A stretch of 10,704 nucleotides of DNA from CAYWMD01 sp964458575 (GCA_964458575.1 CAYWMD010000101.1:1-10704); one strand, 5' to 3'. Positions 1 to 6,924 are shown, numbered from the stretch's first letter. Notes: a model not told the origin generated them from the letters alone. Numbers and translations are program-made.

Positions 1-1264
1 TCGTTGTCACCGTGCCCGGATTGTCTTCGCCGTCAAGCGATGCAAAACCATCCTTGCGCAAGGTGGCCAGACCGATCGCCGAATGGAACGGCAGATAATC
101 GTGTAATCCGTCATAACCGGCGTAGTAAAGTCGCATCTCGTCGCCCACGACCAGCAACGATGCGGTGCTGATCATGCCGTGATCCCAGGTGCGCTTGGGC
201 CCGCACGGCAGAATCGGCGGACGATCACCCTCTTCGCGCAACCAGTGAACGCCGTCGCGGCTCGTGACCAGTTCAATGAAGATCGGGCCGTGAAAATAGC
301 CCTCGTCATCTTCGGCGCGGAAAACCGACAGGAAGCCTAGGTACAGGTTTTGATACGCGAAGACGGGACAAACGTAAAAGTGGGTGCGTTGAACGGAGCC
401 CGGGATGGCCCAGCGATCGTCAAAATCATCCGGGGCCATGATCAGGCGCATCGCCGGCCATGAGTCGAAGCCCGTGCCTTCGCTGTAGCCGACGGCCCTT
501 CGCCGCTGGCCTGAGACCGTGGCGTTTACCTTGGCGTAACCGCGGTACTTGTTGGCGAGTGGATCCCACATGACGCGGCAGGTGTCTCCGGCACTGAAAA
601 TTCCTTCCTTGGACAAGGTCTCCCAGCGCAGGCCGTCCGGTGAAGACTTGAACATATACTTGCCGGACTTTCCGCCACCGACGGTTTTGTAGCGCAGCGC
701 CGGATCGGACTCGTGCGGCGTGTGCATCACCCAACCGCCGCCACCGACGAGGTTGTTCTCCTTCGCGCCGGTCACCTTCCACGGCATCAGGCCCAGCGTG
801 GGTTTTTCCCAGCGAATTCCATCCTTGCTCACGGCATAGAGGGCGTGTCCCTTGTCGGGGTCGTTGCGCGGCGTCCAGCAGGAATACCACATCCGGTAGC
901 CGTCGCCGTTCTCGGCGGGAAGCACGCCGTTGACCCGGATCATGCCGCCTTCCCACGGCTGGTCCGAGACGACGAGGGGATTGCCGGGATGCTTTTTGAA
1001 CGGATGGTAGGTGCGAACCACGCCGGACTTCGACGCCACCAGATAATTGTCCACGAACAACTCCCACGGCCCGGTCAGATCGCCCAGCGATTTTTCGGCG
1101 AAGGCCGGGCACGGAAACAACAGCAGACAGACCAAGCCCATCAGCGCGTGGGGCGTCCATTGGTTCAGCAGGCCTCCGCTTGTGCTGACGGGCCTCCGCA
1201 GGGAGAAGAAACAGCAACGGGCGCTCCGGCGCTTTTCAAATGTGAGTTCGACAAATCTGTTCAT
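1..1264 (-). CDS. Secreted glycoside-hydrolase-like beta-propeller protein (partial, 3' end off window)
   Basis: The frame stays open for 421 codons from an ATG at 1264 to the left edge, so the C-terminus is missing. The protein has a hydrophobic signal-like stretch at residues 43-56 (GLVCLLLFPCPAFA), with likely cleavage before E57. Repeated blade-like segments follow, each with an aromatic/Asp-Gly turn: WELFVDNYL near the start of the mature protein, then YRMWYSCW, SKDGIRWEKPTLG, SPDGLRWE and TSRDGVHWL. This pattern fits the five-bladed propeller superfamily of GH32/GH43/GH68 enzymes and the related uncharacterised proteins frequent in Planctomycetes and Verrucomicrobia. I cannot assign a substrate or catalytic acids. 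The start is uncertain: ATG 1264 gives a 41-residue basic leader before the hydrophobic core, while ATG 1141 (M42) gives a short signal peptide. Neither has a Shine-Dalgarno. It lies 91 bases downstream of the lipoprotein gene. Open frames on the opposite strand here are shadows, being rich in Arg/Pro. Confidence 0.8.
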   Translation of the reverse strand, partial: MNRFVELTFEKRRSARCCFFSLRRPVSTSGGLLNQWTPHALMGLVCLLLFPCPAFAEKSLGDLTGPWELFVDNYLVASKSGVVRTYHPFKKHPGNPLVVSDQPWEGGMIRVNGVLPAENGDGYRMWYSCWTPRNDPDKGHALYAVSKDGIRWEKPTLGLMPWKVTGAKENNLVGGGGWVMHTPHESDPALRYKTVGGGKSGKYMFKSSPDGLRWETLSKEGIFSAGDTCRVMWDPLANKYRGYAKVNATVSGQRRRAVGYSEGTGFDSWPAMRLIMAPDDFDDRWAIPGSVQRTHFYVCPVFAYQNLYLGFLSVFRAEDDEGYFHGPIFIELVTSRDGVHWLREEGDRPPILPCGPKRTWDHGMISTASLLVVGDEMRLYYAGYDGLHDYLPFHSAIGLATLRKDGFASLDGEDNPGTVTT

Positions 1265-1355
1265 GCAACATGGGGTAAGCGTACAGGCCGTTTCATTTGC
1301 CCCCAAGGAAAATGGTCGGAGCAGGAACGGTCGTCACCACTTCGGTTTGCGGCCA

Positions 1356-1634
1356 TCAATCATGCTGCACCGTCGCTTGATGGCCGGGATAAAGTTTGTT
1401 GTGCTCCACAGCGTCGCGCATGGCGCGTTCCTTGTCGCCACACATCGGGCCGGTCCAGATGCCGTCGTGACTGCCGGCGACCTGCGTCGTGCAAATCGCG
1501 CGATAGCCCACGTCCGAGCCGCGCGTCATTTTGCCGGAGTTTTGCTGTTGTTTGTACGCGACCCCTTCACGCGTGGCGCAACCAGCAACAAGGGTGAAGG
1601 CGGCGGCGAAGCCAAGAACAGTTTGTCTGCGCAT
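1356..1634 (-). CDS. Small hypothetical lipoprotein (92 aa)
   Basis: A signal peptide with a clear lipobox is visible: basic MRRQ, hydrophobic VLGFAAAFTL, then V16-A17-G18-C19, so the mature protein probably begins at a lipidated C19 and sits on a membrane facing the periplasm. The remaining 73 residues hold two cysteines, C48 and C65, bracketing a Gly/His/Trp segment (SHDGIWTGP). A helical AMRDAVEHNKLYPGH stretch follows. I do not recognise the family, and the two cysteines might form a disulphide. The start was set at ATG 1634 because it begins the signal peptide; the frame extends 13 codons further upstream but adds nothing signal-like. No Shine-Dalgarno precedes it. It lies between the single-pass membrane protein and the propeller gene on the same strand, with gaps of 81 and 91 bases, so co-transcription is possible but not shown. 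Confidence 0.75.
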   Translation of the reverse strand: MRRQTVLGFAAAFTLVAGCATREGVAYKQQQNSGKMTRGSDVGYRAICTTQVAGSHDGIWTGPMCGDKERAMRDAVEHNKLYPGHQATVQHD

Positions 1635-1715
1635 AATTTTGTGCTGTGGTTGACAAACAGATAGTCCTGTCACGTCACGAGGTCAAGCTGGATGGCATCA
1701 TGGGCGGGACGCGCA

Positions 1716-2111
1716 TCATTGGGCGCATACATGGTAATCTCGGAGCTTGTCTTCGGAGTCGAAGAACAGCCATGTCATCGTGTCCATGCTCGCGTGCAAT
1801 AGAATTCCAGGGAACTGCTTCGCCGTCTCACGCACTCTGGGATTGGAGACCCGTTGTTCTATCTCCCATCGGTTACTGCTTCCGACCGAGTAATCCACAA
1901 ACTCCAATCCAAGAGTCCGAGCAACCTGTTCGCGGGAAGCGTGCGACTGAAGCAGGGGTTGGATTGCAGCCTCGCGTGCTCGTCGTTCCTGCGCAGACGG
2001 TCCTCCCCGCTGGTATCGTTCAGCAACGACGATAAGGACGATGACAGCAATCAAAATGACAACCCCCACCAACATGAGCGCGGTGGCCAGATTTCTCCAA
2101 ACGATGCTCAT
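1716..2111 (-). CDS. Single-pass membrane protein of unknown function (131 aa)
   Basis: The N-terminus carries one long hydrophobic segment at about residues 9-29 (ALMLVGVVILIAVIVLIVVAE) flanked by Arg, typical of a signal anchor. A soluble part of about 100 residues follows. It starts with a charged stretch (SAQERRAREAAIQPLL) and a short helix-like unit with ASREQVARTLGLEF. It ends in a mixed alpha/beta region with FPGILLHASMDTMTWLFFDSEDKLRDY, which could be a small compact domain. I do not recognise the family. I chose ATG 2111 because the hydrophobic segment follows directly. The frame continues 18 codons upstream to a TTG, which adds a segment that is not signal-like. There is no Shine-Dalgarno. 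It is 67 bases downstream of dtd on the same strand, so it could be read from the same transcript, but nothing links it functionally to tRNA proofreading. Confidence 0.75.
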   Translation of the reverse strand: MSIVWRNLATALMLVGVVILIAVIVLIVVAERYQRGGPSAQERRAREAAIQPLLQSHASREQVARTLGLEFVDYSVGSSNRWEIEQRVSNPRVRETAKQFPGILLHASMDTMTWLFFDSEDKLRDYHVCAQ

Positions 2112-2178
2112 TGGTGTGGCAAAAGTGCTAACGACAATCGCGCTTGGTTGGAATAACCGCCTCAAGCTACATCACTTG

Positions 2179-2631
2179 TCATTCGCGCACCTTCGAATCA
2201 ATAATGATCGTCACCGGCCCATCGTTGATCAGACTGACATCCATGTGCGCGCCGAATTCGCCTGTTTGAACCGGCTTGCCCAGGTCTTGCGTCAGGCGCG
2301 CGTGGAACTTTTCATAGAGCGGCACGGCAATCTCCGGTCGCGCGGCGCGGATGTAGGACGGACGATTTCCCTTCTTCGTGCTGGCGAACAGCGTGAACTG
2401 GCTGATTAGCAAAATCTCACCGCCCACTTCCTGCACCGAGCGGTTCATCACGCCGGCGTCATCGTTGAAGATGCGGAGGCGGACCAGTTTGCCGCTCAAC
2501 CATTCGATGTCCTCGGCGGTATCGGCTTCTTCCACTCCCAACAATACCACCAGACCCTGACCGATCGCGCCTTTGACGCTGTCCGCGATGGTGACTTTGG
2601 CCTCGGAAACCCGTTGGATGACGGCGCGCAT
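2179..2631 (-). CDS. dtd: D-aminoacyl-tRNA deacylase Dtd
   Basis: The 150-residue product has the usual length and both family signatures. The SQFTL motif is at residues 77-81, followed by KKGNRPSY at 87-94. The Gly-Pro motif is in NDGPVTI at 136-142, preceded by GEFGAHMDVSL. In the known family these two motifs face each other across the homodimer interface, and the Gly-Pro motif rejects L-amino acids. The enzyme hydrolyses D-aminoacyl-tRNA, and also glycyl-tRNA(Ala), in the cytosol to free the tRNA. The start ATG 2631 begins the canonical MRAVIQRVSEAKV N-terminus. It follows the small membrane protein gene by 12 bases and is very likely in the same transcript as the radical SAM gene. No Shine-Dalgarno is seen. 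A YbaK-type deacylase is encoded nearby at 4617 on the other strand. Confidence 0.97.
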   Translation of the reverse strand: MRAVIQRVSEAKVTIADSVKGAIGQGLVVLLGVEEADTAEDIEWLSGKLVRLRIFNDDAGVMNRSVQEVGGEILLISQFTLFASTKKGNRPSYIRAARPEIAVPLYEKFHARLTQDLGKPVQTGEFGAHMDVSLINDGPVTIIIDSKVRE

Positions 2632-2643
2632 GGTCGCCGCGAA

Positions 2644-2847
2644 TCAATGTTCGGATGTGGGGAGACAACCAATCTTGGTCAACAAAATGAGGTAGGCCAG
2701 CACGCCCGCAATCAGGAAGGCCCAACTGCCTTTGACGGCGTACAAAATGCCCAACCCCAGAACCACGCCCATGATCAAATACACCAGAATGGCGAACAAA
2801 AGCTTCATGCGGGCATGGTAAGGTTCGAGGCAGGTGATGCAAGTCAT
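2644..2847 (-). CDS. Small two-helix membrane protein (67 aa, or 54 aa from inner start)
   Basis: Two hydrophobic helices are separated by a short KGSW turn: LLFAILVYLIMGVVLGLGIL and AFLIAGVLAYLILLTKIG. The tail GCLPTSEH is short and polar. I know no function, though small hairpin membrane proteins of this kind are common. Two starts are possible. ATG 2847 overlaps the TGA of the radical SAM gene as ATGA, which favours translational coupling but adds MTCITCLEPYHAR in front. ATG 2808 gives the cleaner N-terminus MKLLF. Neither has a Shine-Dalgarno at proper spacing. I kept the outer start because of the ATGA overlap. dtd begins 12 bases after its stop, so it sits in the middle of a compact three-gene unit. 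Confidence 0.7.
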   Translation of the reverse strand: MTCITCLEPYHARMKLLFAILVYLIMGVVLGLGILYAVKGSWAFLIAGVLAYLILLTKIGCLPTSEH

Positions 2848-4514
2848 CTTCCGGTGGCATGACGCGCCTGGCGTTTGAGCGAACTGAGCGTACGTCGCGC
2901 TGGGGTCGGCTCCACTGCCGGCAGATATTCGCGGAGGAAAACCGGCCGGTCACGACGGCCCCCGCGCTGATAATCGCGCCACATGGTTTCGGCCACCAGC
3001 GATGGCGCTTGCTTCAATTCACGGGTCAGGAACTCGAACAGCCGTTCCATCAGTTTGACCAGCGCGATGCTGTCCGTGCGACCCACCCGCGCGTGCAACC
3101 ACTCGCTCCAACGCAGGAAAGCGGCGAACGGCGATGCTTGTTCGGCGCACGGCTGGGACAGCCGCAGCCCGTTCGATTGTCTAAGGTCATTGGAAATATC
3201 CGAGGATCGTTCCACGTTCGTGGCCGCTGCGGCTGGGACAGCCGCGCTCCAAAGTAAGGGTGTCGTTTCGACAAAATTTCCACTGTTGCCCACCAGGTCC
3301 CAATAACGCGCAAAACGCCGCAGCTTCTGCATCGCAGCGAAATCAATCAGCTGGTTCTGCAAGATCTCGTACGGGGGATGCGGGTTGTAAACCATCCGCC
3401 ACTCGGCGTCGTGGCGTACGATGGGCGTGCCGCGCAGCCGCTTGAGAATGCCCACCTGGATTTCCTGCGGACGCAGCCCCACAAGCCGGTCGAACCCAGC
3501 GGCAAAACTTTCCAGCGATTCACCCGGCAGGCCGACGATCAGATCCGCGTGGATGTGAACGCCCGTGTCGTCGCGGAGAAAACGGAAGTTCTCTGCGAGT
3601 CGTTGGTGGTTTTGGCGGCGTTTGATGCGGTTTTCAACTTCCGGGTTAAACGTCTGCACCCCAACTTCGAATTGCAGTGTGCCCGCCGGAAACCTGGCAA
3701 TGATTTCGCGCAACTCCACGGGCAAGCGGTCGGGAATCATTTCGAAGTGATAGAAATTTCCAGGCCGGTGGCGTTCGAGAAAGAATTTGAGAATGGCGTG
3801 ACTGGTGGCGATGTTCAGGTTGAAGGTGCGATCCACGAACTTGAATTGCCGCACGCCCCGGTCGAGGAGTCGCTGCATTTCGGACAGAAACGCTTCCAAC
3901 GGCGCCTGCCGCACGGGAATGTCCAGCGAAGACAAACAGAACTCGCATGTAAACGGACAGCCACGCGAAGCTTCTGCGTAGATGATGCGGTGGGCGACAT
4001 CCTGTTCGTCGTACAAGTCGTACGGCAGCACGAGTTGCGAGAAGTCCGGGAGTTCAGCAGGGATGATCTTTGGAAGTTGGAGTTCACGATTTAGCGTGTC
4101 TGCCGAACAAGCTGAAGCTTGAACTCCAACTAAAAGTGCGCCGCACACCTCGGCAAATTTCAAATCCGCCTCGCCCGTGATGACGTGATCCGCCAGTTTG
4201 ACGATTTCCTGGTGTTCGGTTTCATAGCTCACCTCCGGTCCGCCGAGAATGATGAGAATGTCGGGTCGCACGCGTTTGATGGCGGCAACAACTTCCGTCG
4301 TGGGTCCAACGTTCCAAATGTAAATGCCCAGTCCGATGATTTTGGGATTTTGCGCCAGCAACACTTCCGCGATGTCCAGGGGCCGTTGATTGATGTCGAA
4401 CTCGAGGAGGCGCGCGCGCGACCGGAGCGGACCGAGGTTGGCCAGCAGGTAGCGCAGACCAAACGCGGCGTGAATGTATTTCGCGTTGAGCGTCGTGAGC
4501 ACGATGTCCGGCAT
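2844..4514 (-). CDS. B12-binding-domain radical SAM protein (DUF4080-like)
   Basis: The product has 556 residues. Residues 1-130 form a cobalamin-binding-type Rossmann fold (PDIVLTTLNAKYIHAAFG, then IIGLGIYIWN, ILIILGGPEVS and VITGEAD). No DxHxxG cobalamin motif is obvious. The radical SAM core follows, with the CxxxCxxC cluster motif at C186, C190 and C193 (RGCPFTCEFC), the strand FKFVDRTFN, and further TIM-barrel strands with LQFEVGVQTFN and HADLIVGLPGE. The C-terminal part (about 395-556) resembles the DUF4080 region, including the run from YWDLVGNSGNF through SPFAAFLRWSEWL. These proteins bind a 4Fe-4S cluster and S-adenosylmethionine; the substrate of this family is not known to me. Two unusual peptide inserts, at about residues 128-147 and 423-456, coincide with palindromic DNA repeats described separately. 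The stop overlaps the next start by ATGA. A possible promoter lies directly upstream, giving little or no leader. Confidence 0.93.
   Translation of the reverse strand: MPDIVLTTLNAKYIHAAFGLRYLLANLGPLRSRARLLEFDINQRPLDIAEVLLAQNPKIIGLGIYIWNVGPTTEVVAAIKRVRPDILIILGGPEVSYETEHQEIVKLADHVITGEADLKFAEVCGALLVGVQASACSADTLNRELQLPKIIPAELPDFSQLVLPYDLYDEQDVAHRIIYAEASRGCPFTCEFCLSSLDIPVRQAPLEAFLSEMQRLLDRGVRQFKFVDRTFNLNIATSHAILKFFLERHRPGNFYHFEMIPDRLPVELREIIARFPAGTLQFEVGVQTFNPEVENRIKRRQNHQRLAENFRFLRDDTGVHIHADLIVGLPGESLESFAAGFDRLVGLRPQEIQVGILKRLRGTPIVRHDAEWRMVYNPHPPYEILQNQLIDFAAMQKLRRFARYWDLVGNSGNFVETTPLLWSAAVPAAAATNVERSSDISNDLRQSNGLRLSQPCAEQASPFAAFLRWSEWLHARVGRTDSIALVKLMERLFEFLTRELKQAPSLVAETMWRDYQRGGRRDRPVFLREYLPAVEPTPARRTLSSLKRQARHATGR
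3150..3245. repeat. Palindromic repeat pair inserted in-frame in the radical SAM gene
   Basis: The 16-base sequence CGGCTGGGACAGCCGC occurs twice, at 3150-3165 and 3230-3245, with start points 80 bases apart. Each copy is itself a hairpin with arms CGGCTG and CAGCCG around GGA. A further hairpin, CCACG-TT-CGTGG, lies between them at 3212-3223. The element encodes about 34 residues (423-456), read as AAVPAA in one copy and LRLSQP in the other because the two copies fall in different frames. The protein family appears to run directly from TTPLLW to SPFAAF, so the encoded peptide looks like an insertion. This arrangement resembles short interspersed palindromic repeats that I recall from Verrucomicrobiota genomes, but I cannot check copy number elsewhere. 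Confidence 0.75.
4075..4131. repeat. 57-bp element with 12-bp perfect inverted ends, in-frame in the radical SAM gene
   Basis: AGTTGGAGTTCA at 4075-4086 is the exact reverse complement of TGAACTCCAACT at 4120-4131. The element is 57 bases long, a multiple of three, and contains no stop in the gene's frame. Its core holds the further near-palindrome AAGCTGAAGCTT. It encodes roughly residues 128-147 (GVQASACSADTLNRELQL), a segment lying between the cobalamin-type domain and the conserved KIIPAELPDF stretch. It does not match the other repeat in this gene in sequence, so two different small elements seem to have landed in one coding region. Confidence 0.7.
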
Positions 4515-4522
4515 TGCGGAAG

Positions 4523-4550
4523 ATTATCACGGCCGCGCGCGCGGGCGCAA
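4523..4550 (-). promoter_or_regulatory. Possible promoter of the radical SAM/dtd operon
   Basis: On the minus strand, GATAAT (4528-4523) matches five of six bases of the -10 consensus. A weak TTGCGC (4550-4545) lies 16 bases upstream as a -35. The -10 ends 8 bases before the ATG at 4514, so transcription would begin at or within about two bases of the start codon, giving a leaderless or nearly leaderless mRNA. That agrees with the lack of any Shine-Dalgarno. The spacer is almost pure GC, so the -35 is the weaker part of the call. Confidence 0.4.
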
Positions 4551-4616
4551 TGACGCCCCTTGATTCTCCCGGGCGCGGGCGTAGTGTGCGATTGGGCATT
4601 CAACGAAAGGCTGTTT

Positions 4617-5078
4617 ATGCCAGTCAAAAAGCTCAAAGAGTTCCTGGACGAAAACAAAGTCAAATACGTCAGCATCACCCACTCGCCCGCCTACACGGCA
4701 CAGGAGGTGGCCGCCTCCGCGCATGTGCCGGGCCGGAGCATGGCCAAGGTCGTCATCGTCGAACTCGACGGTGAAATGGCGATGGCGGTTTTGCCGGCCA
4801 ACCGCAAGGTTGTCCTGCAGGATCTGCGCGACATCACCGGCTCGGAACGGGTGAAGTTCACCGCGGAGGACAAGTTCAAGGATCGTTTCCCCGATTGCGA
4901 AATTGGTGCGATGCCGCCCTTCGGCAATCTCTACGGCATGGAGGTTTTTGCCGCGGAGTCGCTGGCCGGGAATGCCGAAATCGCATTCAACGCCGGCTCG
5001 CACGAGGAAATCATCAAGCTTGCCTACGGCGATTTCGAGCGGCTGGTGAAACCGAACGTGGTGGCGTTCACGACATAA
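4617..5078 (+). CDS. YbaK/ProX-type aminoacyl-tRNA deacylase
   Basis: The 153-residue product is a single YbaK/aminoacyl-tRNA editing domain of normal length. Visible family features are THSPAYTAQEVA near the N-terminus (residues 21-32), the conserved lysine K44 in SMAKVVIV, and LPANRKVVL at 59-67. The GxxPPFG loop is at 97-103 (GAMPPFG), followed by the acidic/hydrophobic GMEVFAAESL and AFNAGSHEEII. Proteins of this superfamily hydrolyse mischarged tRNA in trans, for example Cys- or Ala-tRNA(Pro). Which mischarged tRNA this one edits cannot be told from the sequence. The start ATG 4617 is supported by a Shine-Dalgarno-like AAAGG at 4606-4610 with a 6-base spacer, one of the few in this window. 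The gene diverges from the radical SAM gene across about 100 bases and precedes the 494-residue protein by 129 bases. Confidence 0.93.
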   Translation: MPVKKLKEFLDENKVKYVSITHSPAYTAQEVAASAHVPGRSMAKVVIVELDGEMAMAVLPANRKVVLQDLRDITGSERVKFTAEDKFKDRFPDCEIGAMPPFGNLYGMEVFAAESLAGNAEIAFNAGSHEEIIKLAYGDFERLVKPNVVAFTT

Positions 5079-5080
5079 TC

Positions 5081-5099
5081 GGGAGGAAGCGTCCCTCCC
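5081..5099 (+). terminator. Short hairpin after the YbaK-type gene, possible weak terminator
   Basis: GGGAGG (5081-5086) pairs with CCTCCC (5094-5099) around a 7-base loop, two bases after the stop codon. No T-run follows, so it is at best a weak or factor-assisted terminator. The rest of the gap to 5207 includes an imperfect pairing between GGCGCGAAA (from about 5139) and TTTCGCC, and nothing else I can name. Confidence 0.3.
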
Positions 5100-5207
5100 A
5101 GAGCCAAATCTTGACCCACGGACTCTGACGGTGTCGGTGGGCGCGAAACTTTTTTCGCCACGGGGTTTTCTTTCCTTGATGGCTGACTCCATCCAAACTC
5201 CGCGCCC

Positions 5208-6692
5208 ATGAGCCGAGCTGCTCGCTTCCTGTTGATCGCGGGACTAATCGTCTTCGCGATCGGCACGGCATGGATTCTATCGCGAGGCTCACACAGCCGG
5301 ACCGCGCTGGCAAAATTCAAAGCCGAACTGCGCGCCAAGGGGGAAAAACTCTCCTGGCAGGAGCTCGGTTACCCGCGACCGCCAGAATCCACTCGGAGTC
5401 TCGATGACTTGCAGGCGGTGATGAGTCAGGCGGGGACGTTCCGGTATCACCCGGGCACGCTTGAACTGACGCACTTCACCGCCGCTGGTGGGGCTCAAGT
5501 GTGTTGGGCACGCCCACAACCACCCTTTTCCCCACCAAGGGGCTACGCTACGGTATCAAATGCTCCGACTTGGGAAGCGTTCTCCGCACAATTTGAATCC
5601 ATCGCCGACGCGGTGTCGGAAATCCACGAAGCGGTCGAGGTGCCACCGCGATATTTTTTCAACGACCCCACCAACATTTTTAACCAGCCCAAAAGTCCGT
5701 TCGTGCTCTTGCGTAACGTGGCGCAAACGCTCACGGGTGACGCCATCGTCGCCTTGCATGCGCGTCAACCTGACCGTGCGCGCGCTGATCTGCACGCCCT
5801 CATCCAACTGGCCCGGTTCCATCGCGAAGACCTCACGCTCGTCAGTCAGATGATTCGTACCGCAATAACCGGTTTGGGCTTGGCGGTAACGTGGGAAGCG
5901 CTCCAAGCACCAGGTTGGACCGAGGCCAGCCTGGCGGCGTTGGAAATGGACTGGGAGACCGTGGACCTTACGGATGCTTTTGAGAAAGGCATGACCGGCG
6001 AACGCGCGTTCGGCGACTGCGCTTTCTCTTACGTGCGATCAGCCAGTTCCCGTGAGCGGATCAAGTTCTTCCGTCTCAACTCTGGTCCTCCCGGCCAATC
6101 GCTGGAGGACTATTTCGTGCAATTTGTTCTCGCGCCGCTGTGGCGTGCAAATTCGGAAACGGACGAATTCTTTCATCTGCAAAACCTGCAAAAGTCCCTC
6201 GACTCCTTCCGCCAGCTTCACCAAGGAACCTCCATGAATGAGGTGGACGGGCAACTCAAGGCGCACATTGATGAGATAAATGTCACGCTAAGCCGCCCGA
6301 TGGCAAAGTATCAGTATTTGATCTCCGCCATTGCCCTTCCAAACTACACGCGCGCTGCCAGCGTGTGTGTCCGCACCGAAACCCAGCGCCGCCTCACCGT
6401 CACCGCCGTGGCCATCGAGCGCTACCGATTGCGGAACGGTCATCCCCCGCCCGGCCTCAATGCGATGGTACCGGAATTTCTTTCAGCGGTGCCCATTGAC
6501 CTGATGAGCGCCAAACCGCTGGGCTACAAACTTAACGCCGATGGTGGTTTCACGCTTTACTCCGTGGGCGAGGACGGGCGCGATGACGGTGGCGACCCGA
6601 GTTCGCCCGGCGTCACGAACAAGTTCGATCTTTGGTCGGGCAAAGACGCCGTCTGGCCCAAGGCGGTGTTTGAAAATGAGCCGGCCAAATGA
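5208..6692 (+). CDS. Membrane-anchored protein with a pseudopilin-like C-terminal domain (494 aa)
   Basis: An N-terminal hydrophobic anchor at about residues 6-25 (RFLLIAGLIVFAIGTAWIL) precedes a large, probably periplasmic, part. The central region is mostly helical and contains FNQPKSPFVLLRNVAQTLTGDAIVAL and DRARADLHALIQLARFHRED, the latter reminiscent of helical-repeat proteins. The last 100 residues resemble the head of the type II secretion pseudopilin GspG: AVAIERYRLRNGHPP (about 400-414), MVPEFLSAVPIDL, and LYSVGEDGRDDGG (about 450-462), matching the GspG pattern of a long helix, a Pro-rich turn and a late LYSxGxDG loop. No prepilin peptidase site is present at the N-terminus, so it is not a pilin in the normal sense. 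I do not know its function. ATG 5208 is chosen because the anchor follows directly; no Shine-Dalgarno is present. Confidence 0.8.
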   Translation: MSRAARFLLIAGLIVFAIGTAWILSRGSHSRTALAKFKAELRAKGEKLSWQELGYPRPPESTRSLDDLQAVMSQAGTFRYHPGTLELTHFTAAGGAQVCWARPQPPFSPPRGYATVSNAPTWEAFSAQFESIADAVSEIHEAVEVPPRYFFNDPTNIFNQPKSPFVLLRNVAQTLTGDAIVALHARQPDRARADLHALIQLARFHREDLTLVSQMIRTAITGLGLAVTWEALQAPGWTEASLAALEMDWETVDLTDAFEKGMTGERAFGDCAFSYVRSASSRERIKFFRLNSGPPGQSLEDYFVQFVLAPLWRANSETDEFFHLQNLQKSLDSFRQLHQGTSMNEVDGQLKAHIDEINVTLSRPMAKYQYLISAIALPNYTRAASVCVRTETQRRLTVTAVAIERYRLRNGHPPPGLNAMVPEFLSAVPIDLMSAKPLGYKLNADGGFTLYSVGEDGRDDGGDPSSPGVTNKFDLWSGKDAVWPKAVFENEPAK

Positions 6693-6924
6693 AGGTTCAA
6701 TTCTATTTCCAACTTCGCGTGACCCGCTTGGATTGCCGAAGCTGTCCCAGCGCGAAACCCGGCGGCCCAATTCGTCACGGGTATCCCCAGCTTCGTCCCA
6801 AACGGGCGCGGCTTTGTCCCGAATCGGGAGCGTTCACTGAAGTATCGGTTTAATCTCGCCGCAGATGGCCGAACGCCAGCAGGCGCGTGACGCCGAAAAA
6901 CAAAAACGTGAACTGACTATAACT
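6693..6924. repeat. Gene-free stretch with nested inverted repeats
   Basis: CGAAGCTG (6737-6744) and CAGCTTCG (6788-6795) form an 8-base inverted repeat with a 43-base loop. Inside the left arm begins GCTGTCCCAGC (6741-6751), the same 11-base hairpin core found twice in the radical SAM gene repeats. A near-perfect palindrome TCCCGA-A-TCGGGA lies at 6817-6829. None is followed by a T-run, so a terminator is not favoured. The remainder up to 6924 holds TATAAC at 6918-6923 directly before the next start. No gene is visible. Confidence 0.5.

Noticed and set aside
426..1217. A 263-codon frame on the minus strand
   Set aside because: It is the neighbouring frame of the propeller protein. The other frame has a signal peptide and blade motifs and stays open through the window edge, while this product is dominated by Arg and Gly.
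713..1597. A 294-codon open frame on the plus strand
   Set aside because: It runs antisense across the propeller protein and the lipoprotein genes, and its product is Arg/His/Pro-rich without domain features.
3150..3245. The two 16-base repeats as a CRISPR array
   Set aside because: There are only two copies, each a perfect short hairpin, inside an open coding frame, with no cas genes nearby.
3378..4094. A 238-codon frame on the plus strand
   Set aside because: It is antisense to the radical SAM core with its CxxxCxxC motif and shows no coding features of its own.
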